From the NCBI GenBank assembly GCA_016213205.1, contig JACRAZ010000025.1:56393-120392 (forward strand): DNA of 64,000 nt, in the 5' to 3' direction. Positions 1-8,200 of the stretch are shown here, in pieces. Position 1 is the stretch's first letter, and each line of letters starts with the position of its first letter. Origin of the DNA: Burkholderiales bacterium. Lineage in GTDB: Bacteria > Pseudomonadota > Gammaproteobacteria > Burkholderiales > Burkholderiaceae_C. The notes under the pieces are model-generated. The model was not told the origin of the DNA and ran no database searches. It saw only the letters and a list, made by a program, of their open reading frames with translations. The translations under genes were made by a program, and so were the position numbers.

Positions 1-47
1 ACCCGCCGCGGGCACTTGCATCGACAAAAAGGGACGCCACAAGCAAG

Positions 48-73
48 AAGGCCACGACGGGTGTCGTGGCCTT
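48..73. repeat. Perfect 11-bp stem-loop left of the first gene
   Basis: Arms at 48-58 and 63-73 are exact reverse complements around a GGGT loop. On the minus strand the hairpin is followed by a moderately T-rich stretch, so it could end transcription of the Bug receptor gene whose stop lies about 140 bases away. No clear T-run is present, so a terminator role is inferred. I see no supported gene in positions 1-215. Confidence 0.4.
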
Positions 74-215
74 GATCGCCCTGCTGGAGGGCCTGACGCG
101 CAACGATCCCGCTCAACGATGTCGTCGAGTACGGCGTCGCAGGGCGACGGTGTGCGTGGAGGCCTGGGTCAGGGCGTGCATGGCGGCGTCAGACTAATGG
201 CAATCGCGCGCATCG

Positions 216-1223
216 TCAATCGACTTTCGCGCCCGAGGCCTTCACCACCGGTTCGTACTTGGCCAGCTCGGCGCGCACGAAGGCACTGAACTGTTCGGGC
301 GTGGTGGGCGCGGGTTCGGCCATCAGCGTGGCCATGCGGGCCCGCAGCTCGGCGCTGGCCAGCGCCTCGACGAAGGCCTTGTTCAACCGCGCCAGCACCT
401 CGGGCGGCAGCTTGGCCGGACCGAACAGGCCGAACCAGGTGCTCACGTCGAAATGCGCCAGGCCATCGGCCTTGCCGCTGTCGGCCATCGTCGGCACATC
501 GGGCATGGCGCTGGCGCGTTGCGCGGTGGTGACCGCCAGCGCCCGCAGCTTGCCAGCCTTGATGTTGGCCGAGGCCGAGGCCAGGTTGTCGAAGGTGAGG
601 TCCACCTGGCCCGACAGCAGCGCCAGCTGCGCCGGGTTGCCCCCGGCGTAGGGGATGTGCACCATGAACACGCCGGCCTGGGCCTTGAACATCTCGCCCG
701 CCAGGTGCCCCGCGCTGCCGTTGCCGCCCGAGCCATAGTTCAGCTTGCCGGGGTTCTGGCGCGCATGCACCACCAGGTCGTGCACCGAGCGCAGGCCCAG
801 GCGCTGAGCGGTGTCGTTGTTCATCACCAGCACGTTGGGCACCTGGGCCACCAGCGTGATCGGGGTGAAGTCGCGCACCGGGTCGTAGGGCATCTTCGTG
901 AACAGCCACGGGTTGATCGCATGCGTGGCGACCGCGCCCATCACGATGGTCAGGCCATCCGGCGGCGCCTTGGCCACCAGGTCGGCACCCAGGTTGCCAC
1001 CGGCGCCGGGCTTGTTCTCGACGACCACGGTGCCGAGTGAATCCTTCACCGCGGCGGCCAGCGCGCGTGCCACGATGTCCAGCGGCCCGCCGGGCGGGTA
1101 GGGCACGACCAGGCGGATGGGCCGGTTGCCGGTTTGCGCCAGGGCAGGCGCGGTGGAACACAGGCCCGCCAGGGTGGCGGCCAGCATCAGCAGGATGGAT
1201 CGGCGGCTCATGCGCGTGAGCAT
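216..1223 (-). CDS. Bug/TctC-family periplasmic solute receptor
   Basis: A periplasmic binding protein of the Bug (TctC) family, the receptor part of tripartite tricarboxylate-type transporters; substrates are usually small carboxylic acids. The 335-residue length fits the family. An N-terminal signal peptide of about 30 residues ends near ALAQ. The mature protein opens with the family pattern RLVVPYPPGGPLDIVAR and contains ENKPGAGGN near residue 70 and the later YGSGGNGSAGHLAGE block. No TctA/TctB membrane genes lie beside it, which is normal for the many orphan Bug proteins of Burkholderiales. A second Met four codons inside is an alternative start. The ligand cannot be told from sequence. 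Confidence 0.9.
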   Translation of the reverse strand: MLTRMSRRSILLMLAATLAGLCSTAPALAQTGNRPIRLVVPYPPGGPLDIVARALAAAVKDSLGTVVVENKPGAGGNLGADLVAKAPPDGLTIVMGAVATHAINPWLFTKMPYDPVRDFTPITLVAQVPNVLVMNNDTAQRLGLRSVHDLVVHARQNPGKLNYGSGGNGSAGHLAGEMFKAQAGVFMVHIPYAGGNPAQLALLSGQVDLTFDNLASASANIKAGKLRALAVTTAQRASAMPDVPTMADSGKADGLAHFDVSTWFGLFGPAKLPPEVLARLNKAFVEALASAELRARMATLMAEPAPTTPEQFSAFVRAELAKYEPVVKASGAKVD

Positions 1224-1305
1224 AGTCGACGCCGAGGGGCCGGGCTGTCATGATGCGGTTCGGGCGCCCCGCGCCCCGGGGCGCGCTGGCGCGAGGAGAA
1301 CGACA

Positions 1306-1464
1306 ATGACTGTGTGCCCGATTGCCGTGGTGGCCGGCTGTGCCAAGTGCCCGGCGTTCAAGATCTGCCCGCTCAAGACCGTGCTGGGTGACCAGAAGGC
1401 GGCGGCACCCGCGGCCAAGCCCGAGGCGCCGGCCGCGAAGAAGGCGCCGGCCCGCAAGAAGTAG
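1306..1464 (+). CDS. Small cysteine-rich protein with Ala/Lys/Pro tail
   Basis: A 52-residue protein. The start ATG at 1306 is preceded by a clear GAGGAG ribosome site at about 1293-1298. The N-terminal 27 residues hold four cysteines in the pattern CP-x7-C-x2-CP-x4-CP, suggesting a metal or Fe-S site. The rest is a low-complexity Ala/Pro/Lys tail ending in basic residues. I do not recognise a characterised family; the coding signal is the ribosome site plus the ordered cysteine block. It is divergent from the Bug gene and convergent with the reductase that follows. Confidence 0.6.
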   Translation: MTVCPIAVVAGCAKCPAFKICPLKTVLGDQKAAAPAAKPEAPAAKKAPARKK

Positions 1465-1481
1465 GGCGCCCGGCCAGGCGA

Positions 1482-2522
1482 TCAGGCCGGCCCGTGCTTG
1501 TCGGCCTCCGAGGTGAACGCGTCGGCGTAGAACTCGTCGGGCGGCAGCCCGCAGCGCTCGACGAAGTCGCGCTGTGCCGCGTCCACCATCACCGGGGCGC
1601 CGCAGGCATACACCTGGTGCCCGGACAGATCGGGCAGGTCGGCCATGACCGCGGCATGGACGAAGCCGACGCGGCCCGCCCAGGCGTCCTCTGCGCGGGG
1701 TTCGGACAGCACCGGCACATAGCGCAGGTTCGGCATCTGCGCGGCGGCCTGTTCGGCCCAGCCGTGCAGGTACAGGTCAGCACGGCTGCGGCAGCCCCAG
1801 TACAGCGCGGTCGGCCGCGTGATGCCGGCGTCCTGCATGCGTTCGATCATGGCCTTGATCGGTGCGAAGCCGGTGCCCGAGGCCAGCAGCACGATGGGCT
1901 TGTCGCTGCCCTCGCGCAGGTAGAAGCTGCCGAAGGGGCCCTCTACGCGCAGGATGTCCTTCTCCTTCATCGCGCCGAACACGTGGTCGGTGAACAGCCC
2001 GCCGGGCATGTGCCGCAGGTGCAACGTCACCGTGGGGGGCGTGCCCAGGCGGCCGGGTGAGGTGGCCATGGAGTAGCTGCGGCGCGCGCCGTCGCGCAGG
2101 ATGAACTCGAGGTACTGCCCGGCATGGAACTGGAAGCTCTGGTTCGCCGGCAACTGCAGCCTGAGCAGCGCCACGTCGGGCGCCAGGCGCTCGATGGCCA
2201 GCACGCGGGTGGGCATCTTCAGGATCGGGTAGTCGCCCGCGCCCGGCACGCTGCGGGCCTGCACCACGCAATCGGTCTGCGGCGTGGCGCAGCAGGTCAG
2301 GATGAAGCCGGCTTCCTCCTCGGCCTGGCTCAGGGCCTTGCTCTGGTGCGCGCCGTGCAGCACGCGGCCTTCGAGCATCTGGCTCTTGCAGGAGCCGCAG
2401 GCGCCGTCGCGGCAGCCGTAGGGCAGGCCGATGCCCTGGCGGATGGCGGCGGCGAGGATCGGTTCGTCGCGGGCCACGTCGAACTGCCGCTCGGCGGGCT
2501 TCAGGGTCACACGGAAGGTCAT
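1482..2522 (-). CDS. Plant-type ferredoxin / NAD(P)H oxidoreductase (AscD-like)
   Basis: An electron-transfer flavoprotein of 346 residues. Residues 1-90 are a plant-type 2Fe-2S ferredoxin domain with ligands in CRDGACGSC and a later Cys pair (TCC). Then come an FAD-binding barrel with RSYSMATSP and an NAD(P) domain with ASGTGFAPI and a C-terminal YACGAP block. This domain order matches CDP-6-deoxy-delta-3,4-glucoseen reductase-type proteins and phenol or methane monooxygenase reductase components. No oxygenase or sugar genes are adjacent, so the partner is unknown. It is divergently transcribed from the SDR gene with a gap of about 70 bases. Confidence 0.9.
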   Translation of the reverse strand: MTFRVTLKPAERQFDVARDEPILAAAIRQGIGLPYGCRDGACGSCKSQMLEGRVLHGAHQSKALSQAEEEAGFILTCCATPQTDCVVQARSVPGAGDYPILKMPTRVLAIERLAPDVALLRLQLPANQSFQFHAGQYLEFILRDGARRSYSMATSPGRLGTPPTVTLHLRHMPGGLFTDHVFGAMKEKDILRVEGPFGSFYLREGSDKPIVLLASGTGFAPIKAMIERMQDAGITRPTALYWGCRSRADLYLHGWAEQAAAQMPNLRYVPVLSEPRAEDAWAGRVGFVHAAVMADLPDLSGHQVYACGAPVMVDAAQRDFVERCGLPPDEFYADAFTSEADKHGPA

Positions 2523-2591
2523 GATGGGGCGCCACTAAACTCGCGTCACATTGTGCCCGCCGTGGCACGGCCCCCAGCGTCCGGCCCGCCC

Positions 2592-3509
2592 ATGCCCTTG
2601 CCCCCCCGTTCGATGCGACAACCGACCCTGCTGGTGGTGGGCTGCGGCGACGTGGGCCTGCGCGTGCTGCGCCTGCTGCGCGGCCGCTGGCGCCTGCTGG
2701 CCCTGACCACCTCGGCCGACCGCCTGCCGGCGCTGCGCGCCGCCGGCGCGGTGCCGCTGCTGGGCAACCTCGACGAGCCGCACACGCTGGCCCGCCTGGC
2801 CGGCCTGGCCGATGCCGTGCTGCACCTGGCGCCGCCACCCGCCAGCGGTGGCGAGGACCCGCGCACCCGTGCGCTGCTGCAGGCCCTGGCGCGTTGCGGA
2901 CGTGTGCGACGCCTGGTGTACGGCAGCACCACCGGCGTGTACGGCGATGCGGCCGGCGCGCTGTTCGACGAAACCCGGGCCGTGCACCCGGCCACCGACC
3001 GCGCCCGCCGGCGCGTGGACGCCGAGGCCCGGGTGCGCCACTTCGGGCGGGCCTGCGGGGTGCGGGTGAGCGTGCTGCGCATCCCCGGCATCTATGCGGC
3101 GGATCGGCCGGGTGGCCACCCGCGTGAACGCCTGCTGCGCGGCACCCCGGTGCTGCGCCGGCAGGACGACGTGTACACCAACCACATCCATGCCGACGAC
3201 CTGGCGCGGGCCTGCGTGGCCGCGCTGTACCGCGGCCTGCCCCAGCGTGTGGTGCACGCCAGCGACGACACGCTGCTGACCATGGCCGCCTATTTCGACC
3301 TGGCGGCCGACCTGTGTGGGCTGCCGCGGCCGCCGCGCATCTCGCGCGAGGAGGCGCAGGCGCGGCTGTCGCCGATGCAGTTGAGCTTCATGAGTGAATC
3401 ACGCCGGCTGGTGAACCAGCGGCTCAAGCGCGAGCTGCGCCTGACGCTGCGCTACCCCACCGTCGAGCAGGGCCTGTCGCCGCAGGGCGGGCTGTTCGGC
3501 CCCGGCTGA
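2592..3509 (+). CDS. NAD-dependent epimerase/dehydratase-family (SDR) protein
   Basis: An atypical extended SDR protein of 305 residues. The Rossmann motif is VVGCGDVGLRVLR at about residue 15. The active-site region contains YGSTTGVYGD but the usual YxxxK pair is not obvious, so it may bind a dinucleotide without classical catalysis. The family includes YeeZ-like proteins of unknown substrate. The start chosen is ATG 2592; ATG 2613 seven codons later is equally possible because neither has a strong ribosome site. It faces the HtrA-like gene tail to tail. Confidence 0.8.
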   Translation: MPLPPRSMRQPTLLVVGCGDVGLRVLRLLRGRWRLLALTTSADRLPALRAAGAVPLLGNLDEPHTLARLAGLADAVLHLAPPPASGGEDPRTRALLQALARCGRVRRLVYGSTTGVYGDAAGALFDETRAVHPATDRARRRVDAEARVRHFGRACGVRVSVLRIPGIYAADRPGGHPRERLLRGTPVLRRQDDVYTNHIHADDLARACVAALYRGLPQRVVHASDDTLLTMAAYFDLAADLCGLPRPPRISREEAQARLSPMQLSFMSESRRLVNQRLKRELRLTLRYPTVEQGLSPQGGLFGPG

Positions 3510-3524
3510 ACCCACGGCCGCGGC

Positions 3525-4592
3525 TCAGATGCCGCGCGGCCGCTTGAAGGTCTTGACGCGGTCGACGCTGTGCACCGTCACCGTCTGCGGCTGCCCGTTG
3601 CGCAGGATGTCCAGCGCCACCTCGCGCTCGGCGGCCCCGCCGGCCCACAGCGCCTTCCACAGCGATTCGAGTGCATGCACCTCGGTGCCGTCGATGCGCA
3701 GGATGCGGTCGCCGGGCTGCAGGCCGGCCACGTCGGCCGGGCTGTCGGTGGTGACGCGCACGACACGCAGGACGCCTTCTTGCTCCACGCAGTTCACGCC
3801 GATCCAGGCGCGGTGGCTGGCGGCGTGGTGGCCCAGGCGCCGCCACTCGTCGGCCTGCGCAGGCAGCACGTCGACCGGCACGAACATGTTGCCCGGCAGG
3901 CGCAGGCCGTCCTCGCCGGCGTTGGCATCGGCCACCACCAGCGAGCCGATGCCCACCAGCCGGCCCGCGCCGTTGAACAGGCCCGCACCGCTGTGGTCGC
4001 GCCGCGGCGGGCTGGTGAACAGCGCGCCCGGGATGTGGTACTCCCAGTAGCCCGAGAACGCGCGGCGCGACACCAGCCAGGCCGGGCTCACCGCGGCGTC
4101 GTCGCCGCCGCTGGCGATCATCAGTGCCTCGCGCGGCGCCAGCCCGGCCGCATGGCCCAGCGGCACCGGCTCGATGTGCAGCGGCGCCAGCGCCTGCACC
4201 AGGCCGAGGCCGCTGGCCACGTCATAGCCCACCGCACGGGCCGGAATGGTGCGCCCGTCGTCGGTGCTGAGCTGCACCTCGTCGGCCTCGAGCACCAGGT
4301 AGCCGATGGTGAGCACCAGACCATCGGCGCCGATCACCACGCCGGAGCCACTGCGTTGCGGGCCCAGCGTGGTGGCCGAGCGGGCGCCCTCGACCACCTG
4401 CACCTGCACGCCCACCATGGCCATGCGCGCGCGCTGCAGGGCCCGCGAGCGTGCCGCGAGCTCGCTCGCCGCGGCGTCGCCCTCATCGGTGGCGGCGCCG
4501 ACAGGGGGTGACCAGGCCAGCACCACGGCCGCCAGCACGGCCAGCAGGGCGGTCCAGGCCACCGCGGAGAAGGGCGGGGATCCACGCTTCAT
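3525..4592 (-). CDS. HtrA-like PDZ protein with degenerate catalytic triad
   Basis: An exported protein of about 355 residues with a trypsin-like domain followed by a C-terminal PDZ domain (about residues 260-345). The start at 4592 is preferred over 4628 because a GGGAG site precedes it and a signal peptide follows directly. Compared with DegP/DegQ the fold is recognisable from GSGVVIGADGLVLT, but the position of the catalytic His reads Tyr (IGYLV) and the Asp position reads Gly (DVASGLGLV). Only the Ser region (DHSGAG) remains. I infer a non-proteolytic periplasmic scaffold or sensor. It is convergent with the SDR gene. Confidence 0.8.
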   Translation of the reverse strand: MKRGSPPFSAVAWTALLAVLAAVVLAWSPPVGAATDEGDAAASELAARSRALQRARMAMVGVQVQVVEGARSATTLGPQRSGSGVVIGADGLVLTIGYLVLEADEVQLSTDDGRTIPARAVGYDVASGLGLVQALAPLHIEPVPLGHAAGLAPREALMIASGGDDAAVSPAWLVSRRAFSGYWEYHIPGALFTSPPRRDHSGAGLFNGAGRLVGIGSLVVADANAGEDGLRLPGNMFVPVDVLPAQADEWRRLGHHAASHRAWIGVNCVEQEGVLRVVRVTTDSPADVAGLQPGDRILRIDGTEVHALESLWKALWAGGAAEREVALDILRNGQPQTVTVHSVDRVKTFKRPRGI

Positions 4593-4704
4593 CACTGCGC
4601 TCCCGAAGGAATGCCATCGGCGCAGCATGATCCGTTCCAGCCGGCGCGGCCAGTGCGGGGTTATTCGGGGCTGCGCCGGTCCTTGAACGGCCCGGCGCGC
4701 AGGT

Positions 4705-5304
4705 TCAGCGCCTGCGCTTCGGCCCGAAGGGCAGGCGCCCGCGCCAGTGGCTGATCAGCAGCCAGGCACCGAGCATGCCGCCCAGGTGGGCGAAGTGCGC
4801 CACGCCGTCGCTGCCGGTCAGGCCGAACAGCAGCTCGAGCCCGCCGAACACGGCCACGAAGGTGCGTGCCTTCATCGGGATGGGCGGGAACAGCGGCATG
4901 ATCACGCGGTTCGGGAACAGCATGCCGTAGGACAGCAACAGGCCGAACAAGGCGCCGGAGGCGCCCACGGTGTAGCCACGCGAGCCGGCGAGCCAGTTCA
5001 CCAGCAGCTGCATCACCGCGGCCGTGAGCACGCTGGCGACGAGCATCTGGATGTAGCGCTTGTGGCCCCACAGGCGCTCGAGCTCGCTGCCGAACATCCA
5101 CAGGCCCAGCATGTTGAAGAACAGGTGCGTGACACCACCGTGCAGGAAGGCATAGGTGCCCAGCTGCCAGGGCCAGAAGCGCCCGCTTTGCACGGGCCAC
5201 AGGCCGAAGAAGGCTTCCAGCCATCCGCCGGTCAGCCATTGCAGGCAGAACACCGCCGTGCAAATCAACATCAAGGCCTGTGTGACCGGTGGCAGTGGCG
5301 GCAT
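4705..5304 (-). CDS. Rhomboid-family intramembrane serine protease
   Basis: A compact 199-residue rhomboid protease with about six membrane helices. The family signatures are all present: HLFFNMLGLWMFG (loop and helix 2), GASGALFG with the catalytic Ser, and HFAHLGGM with the catalytic His. The tail is basic. It cleaves transmembrane substrates inside the membrane; the substrate is not predictable. It lies between the HtrA-like gene and tRNA-Leu, both on the same strand. Confidence 0.93.
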   Translation of the reverse strand: MPPLPPVTQALMLICTAVFCLQWLTGGWLEAFFGLWPVQSGRFWPWQLGTYAFLHGGVTHLFFNMLGLWMFGSELERLWGHKRYIQMLVASVLTAAVMQLLVNWLAGSRGYTVGASGALFGLLLSYGMLFPNRVIMPLFPPIPMKARTFVAVFGGLELLFGLTGSDGVAHFAHLGGMLGAWLLISHWRGRLPFGPKRRR

Positions 5305-5320
5305 GGATGTGGCTGGGGAG

Positions 5321-5405
5321 TGGTGCCCGCGGCCAGACTCGAACTGGCACGCCTTGCGGCGGCGGATTTTGAATCCGCTACGTCTACCGATTTCGTCACG
5401 CGGGC
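5321..5405 (-). tRNA. tRNA-Leu(CAA)
   Basis: An 85-nt tRNA on the minus strand with encoded CCA (TGG at 5321-5323 on the plus strand). The 7-bp acceptor stem GCCCGCG pairs with CGCGGGC. The anticodon stem GCGGA/TCCGC encloses the loop TTCAAAA, giving anticodon CAA. A long variable arm, typical of leucine tRNA, and the T arm with TTCGAGT are present. Confidence 0.96.
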
Positions 5406-5507
5406 CATGGGCGCACGAGAGGTGCGGCGTGGGCGCGGATTATGGCATGCGGGTTCTGCGCCGCTCGTGGGTCCCCGGCACAATGCTCGGCGGAGGTACC
5501 CCTGTCC

Positions 5508-6413
5508 ATGCCCAACTACAAGACCGTCGAGGACGTGATCGGCCAGACGCCGCTGGTGCGGTTGCAGCGCCTGCCCGGCGCGGCGCTGCAAGCGCGCGGC
5601 AACGTGATCCTTGGCAAGCTCGAAGGCAACAACCCGGCCGGCTCCGTGAAGGACCGGCCGGCGATGAGCATGATCCGCCGGGCCGAGGAACGCGGCGACA
5701 TCCACCCCGGTGACACGCTGATCGAGGCCACCTCGGGCAACACCGGCATCGCGCTGGCGATGGCGGCCGCGATCCGCGGCTACCGCATGGTGCTGATCAT
5801 GCCGGAGGACCTCTCGATCGAACGTGCGCAGACGATGAAGGCCTATGGTGCCGAGCTGATCCTCACGCCCCGTTCGGGCGGCATGGAATACGCCCGCGAC
5901 CTGGCCGAACAGATGCAGCGCGACGGCAAGGGCTGCGTGCTCGACCAGTTCGCCAACCAGGACAACCCGCGCGTGCACTTCGAGACCACCGGCCCCGAGA
6001 TCTGGCACGAGACCGAGGGCCGTGTCACGCACTTCGTCAGCGCGATGGGCACCACCGGCACCATCACCGGCGTGGGCCGCTACCTGAAGACGCAGAACCC
6101 GGCGCTGCGTGTCATCGGCGCGCAGCCGGCCGAGGGTTCGCGCATCCCGGGCATCCGCAAGTGGCCCGAGGCCTACCTGCCGAAGATCTACGACGCGTCG
6201 GTGGTCGACGAGCTGGTGCTCGTGGGCCAGGCCGACGCGGAAGACATGGCCCGCCGCCTGGCCCGCGAGGAAGGCCTGTTCGCCGGCATCTCGGCCGCGG
6301 GCGCGGCCTGGGTGGCGCTGCGGCTGGCCGAGACGGTGAGCGACGCCACGATCGTGTTCATCGTCTGCGACCGGGGCGAGCGCTACCTCTCCACCGGCGT
6401 GTTCCCTGCCTGA
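5508..6413 (+). CDS. cysM: Cysteine synthase B (O-acetylserine sulfhydrylase B)
   Basis: A PLP enzyme that makes cysteine from O-acetylserine and sulfide or thiosulfate. At 301 residues it fits CysM. The PLP lysine sits in NNPAGSVKDRPA, and the phosphate-binding loop is EATSGNTGIALAMAAA. The sequence MGTTGTITGVGRYLK is typical of CysM/CysK. ATG 5508 is chosen because CGGAGG lies about 13 bases upstream and the N-terminus PNYKTVEDVIGQTPLVRL matches CysM exactly. The next gene, a Nudix hydrolase, starts 15 bases after its stop. TusA, another sulfur protein, is a little further on. Confidence 0.95.
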   Translation: MPNYKTVEDVIGQTPLVRLQRLPGAALQARGNVILGKLEGNNPAGSVKDRPAMSMIRRAEERGDIHPGDTLIEATSGNTGIALAMAAAIRGYRMVLIMPEDLSIERAQTMKAYGAELILTPRSGGMEYARDLAEQMQRDGKGCVLDQFANQDNPRVHFETTGPEIWHETEGRVTHFVSAMGTTGTITGVGRYLKTQNPALRVIGAQPAEGSRIPGIRKWPEAYLPKIYDASVVDELVLVGQADAEDMARRLAREEGLFAGISAAGAAWVALRLAETVSDATIVFIVCDRGERYLSTGVFPA

Positions 6414-6427
6414 ACCCTGCGCTTGCC

Positions 6428-6967
6428 ATGGCCTACCAATACCGCTTCTGCCCCAACTGTGCCGAACCGCTGGCGCCCGTCGAATCGCTCGAGGACGGCG
6501 GCCTGAAGACCCGCCTGCGCTGCGGTGCCTGCCAGTGGACCCACTGGAACAACCCGACGCCGGTGCTGGCCGCGGTGATCGAATGCGGCGACCGCGACGG
6601 CCAGCTGCTGCTGGCCCGCAATGCCGCGTGGCCCGGGCGGGCCTTCGGCCTGATCACCGGCTTCATGGAGGCCGGCGAAACACCCGAAGAAGGCCTCGCG
6701 CGCGAGGTGGCCGAGGAAACCTCGCTCGAGGCCGTGGCCACGAAGCTGATCGGCGTGTACGACTTCCAGCGCATGAACCAGGTCATCATTGCCTACCATG
6801 TGCTGGCGCGAGGCGAGATCCGCCTCTCGCCCGAGCTGGCCGAGTACAAGCTCTACGCGCCGGCCGACGTGAAGTGCTGGCCCGCCGGCACCGGCTATGC
6901 GCTGGCCGACTGGCTGCGTTCGCGCGGCCACGAGCCGCAGTTCATGGAATGGCCCCGCCGCTCCTGA
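6428..6967 (+). CDS. Zinc-ribbon Nudix hydrolase
   Basis: A 179-residue protein. The first 40 residues carry a zinc ribbon (CPNC and CGAC pairs), followed by a Nudix domain. The Nudix box runs from GFMEAGETPEEG to REVAEETS, with the terminal Gly of the canonical REUXEEXGU box replaced by Thr. This architecture resembles NudC-like NADH pyrophosphatases but is shorter, lacking the N-terminal domain. It cleaves a nucleoside diphosphate linked to some moiety X; the substrate is unknown. It starts just after cysM and precedes tusA in the same direction, so co-transcription is likely. Confidence 0.88.
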   Translation: MAYQYRFCPNCAEPLAPVESLEDGGLKTRLRCGACQWTHWNNPTPVLAAVIECGDRDGQLLLARNAAWPGRAFGLITGFMEAGETPEEGLAREVAEETSLEAVATKLIGVYDFQRMNQVIIAYHVLARGEIRLSPELAEYKLYAPADVKCWPAGTGYALADWLRSRGHEPQFMEWPRRS

Positions 6968-6996
6968 TCCCACCGCCTTCCGACCACGGACCCACG

Positions 6997-7224
6997 ATGC
7001 AAGCCACCAAGGAAATCGACACCCGCGGGCTGAACTGCCCCTTGCCCATCCTGAAGGCCAAGAAGGCGCTGGCCGAGATGGCCAGTGGCGATGTGCTGAA
7101 GATCCTGGCCACCGACCCGGGTTCGGTGCGCGACTTCCAGGCCTTTGCGCGCCAGACGGGCAACGAGCTGGTGGAACAGTCGAACGCCGGCGACGAGTAC
7201 GTGCACTACCTGCGCCGGCGTTGA
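6997..7224 (+). CDS. tusA: TusA-family sulfurtransferase
   Basis: A 75-residue sulfur carrier of the TusA/SirA/YeeD family. The active Cys lies in the conserved NCPLPILKAKKAL block near residue 15, and the domain continues with the typical DPGSVRDFQAFARQTG segment. TusA proteins accept persulfide from cysteine desulfurase and pass it to thiouridine or molybdenum-cofactor synthesis. Clustering with cysM is consistent with a sulfur role. The start ATG 6997 lies 29 bases after the Nudix stop. It is convergent with galU. Confidence 0.9.
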   Translation: MQATKEIDTRGLNCPLPILKAKKALAEMASGDVLKILATDPGSVRDFQAFARQTGNELVEQSNAGDEYVHYLRRR

Positions 7225-7245
7225 GGCCGGCGGCCGGCCGCGCCG

Positions 7246-8112
7246 CTACAGCGTGAGCGTGCGCAGGAACGCGCGTGTCGACGGCCCGAGCTGCGGGTGC
7301 GCCAGCGCGAGCTCGATGTTGGCCTGCAGGAAGCCCTCCTGGCTGCCGCAGTCGTAGCGCTTGCCGTCGTAGCGGAAGGCGAACACCTTCTCGCGCCGCA
7401 GCAGCGAGGCGATGCCGTCGGTGAGCTGGATCTCGCCCCCCACGCCGCGTGGCTGGGTGGTGATCTCATGGAAGACGCCGGGCGTCAGGATGTAGCGCCC
7501 GGCCACCGCCAGGCGCGAGGGCGCGGCCTCGGGGGCGGGCTTTTCCACCATGCGGTTCACGTCGAGCAGGCGATCGTTGACGGCCGTGCCGCTCACGATG
7601 CCATAGCGCCGGGTCTGATCGGCCGGCACCTCCTGCACGGCCAGGATGGACACCCGCCACTCGTTGTACTGCTGCACCATCTGCTGCAGCACCGGGGGCG
7701 TGCCCACCATCAGGTCGTCGGCCAGCAGCACCGCGAACGGCTCGTTGCCCACCAGGTGCTGGCCGCACAGCACCGCATGCCCCAGGCCCAGCGCCTGGGA
7801 CTGGCGCACGTACACGCACTCCATGTCATCGGGCTTGACGCTGTGTACCAGTTTCAGCAGTTCGGCCTTGCCCGCCTGTTCGAGGGCTATCTCCAGCTCG
7901 AAGCTCATGTCAAAGTGGTCTTCGATCGCGCGCTTGTGGCGGCCCGTGACGAAGATCATTTGCCGTATGCCGGCCGCGTAGGCCTCTTCCACTGCATACT
8001 GAATCAATGGCTTGTCCACCACTGGCAGCATTTCCTTCGGTTGGGCCTTGGTGGCGGGCAGGAACCGTGTGCCCAGCCCGGCCACGGGAAAGATCGCCTT
8101 CGTGATCAACAT
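7246..8112 (-). CDS. galU: UTP-glucose-1-phosphate uridylyltransferase
   Basis: Makes UDP-glucose for envelope polysaccharide synthesis. The 288-residue length and motifs match GalU: the nucleotide-binding loop [21 protein letters not shown] at the N-terminus, [13 protein letters not shown], the FAVLLADDL block and the C-terminal [14 protein letters not shown]. The start at 8112 is preferred because homologues begin a few residues before the nucleotide loop; an upstream extension to 8157 looks non-coding. Its 5' end faces the dehydrogenase-like gene at 8201, so the 88-base gap must hold both promoters. Confidence 0.95.
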   Translation of the reverse strand: MLITKAIFPVAGLGTRFLPATKAQPKEMLPVVDKPLIQYAVEEAYAAGIRQMIFVTGRHKRAIEDHFDMSFELEIALEQAGKAELLKLVHSVKPDDMECVYVRQSQALGLGHAVLCGQHLVGNEPFAVLLADDLMVGTPPVLQQMVQQYNEWRVSILAVQEVPADQTRRYGIVSGTAVNDRLLDVNRMVEKPAPEAAPSRLAVAGRYILTPGVFHEITTQPRGVGGEIQLTDGIASLLRREKVFAFRYDGKRYDCGSQEGFLQANIELALAHPQLGPSTRAFLRTLTL

Positions 8113-8200
8113 ATGCTTACATAGAATGGGGGCTGAGGACCGCATCCATTGTTGCACCCATCGTGCATGAAATGGTCACCCCGCGAGCCCTTGGTATCTG

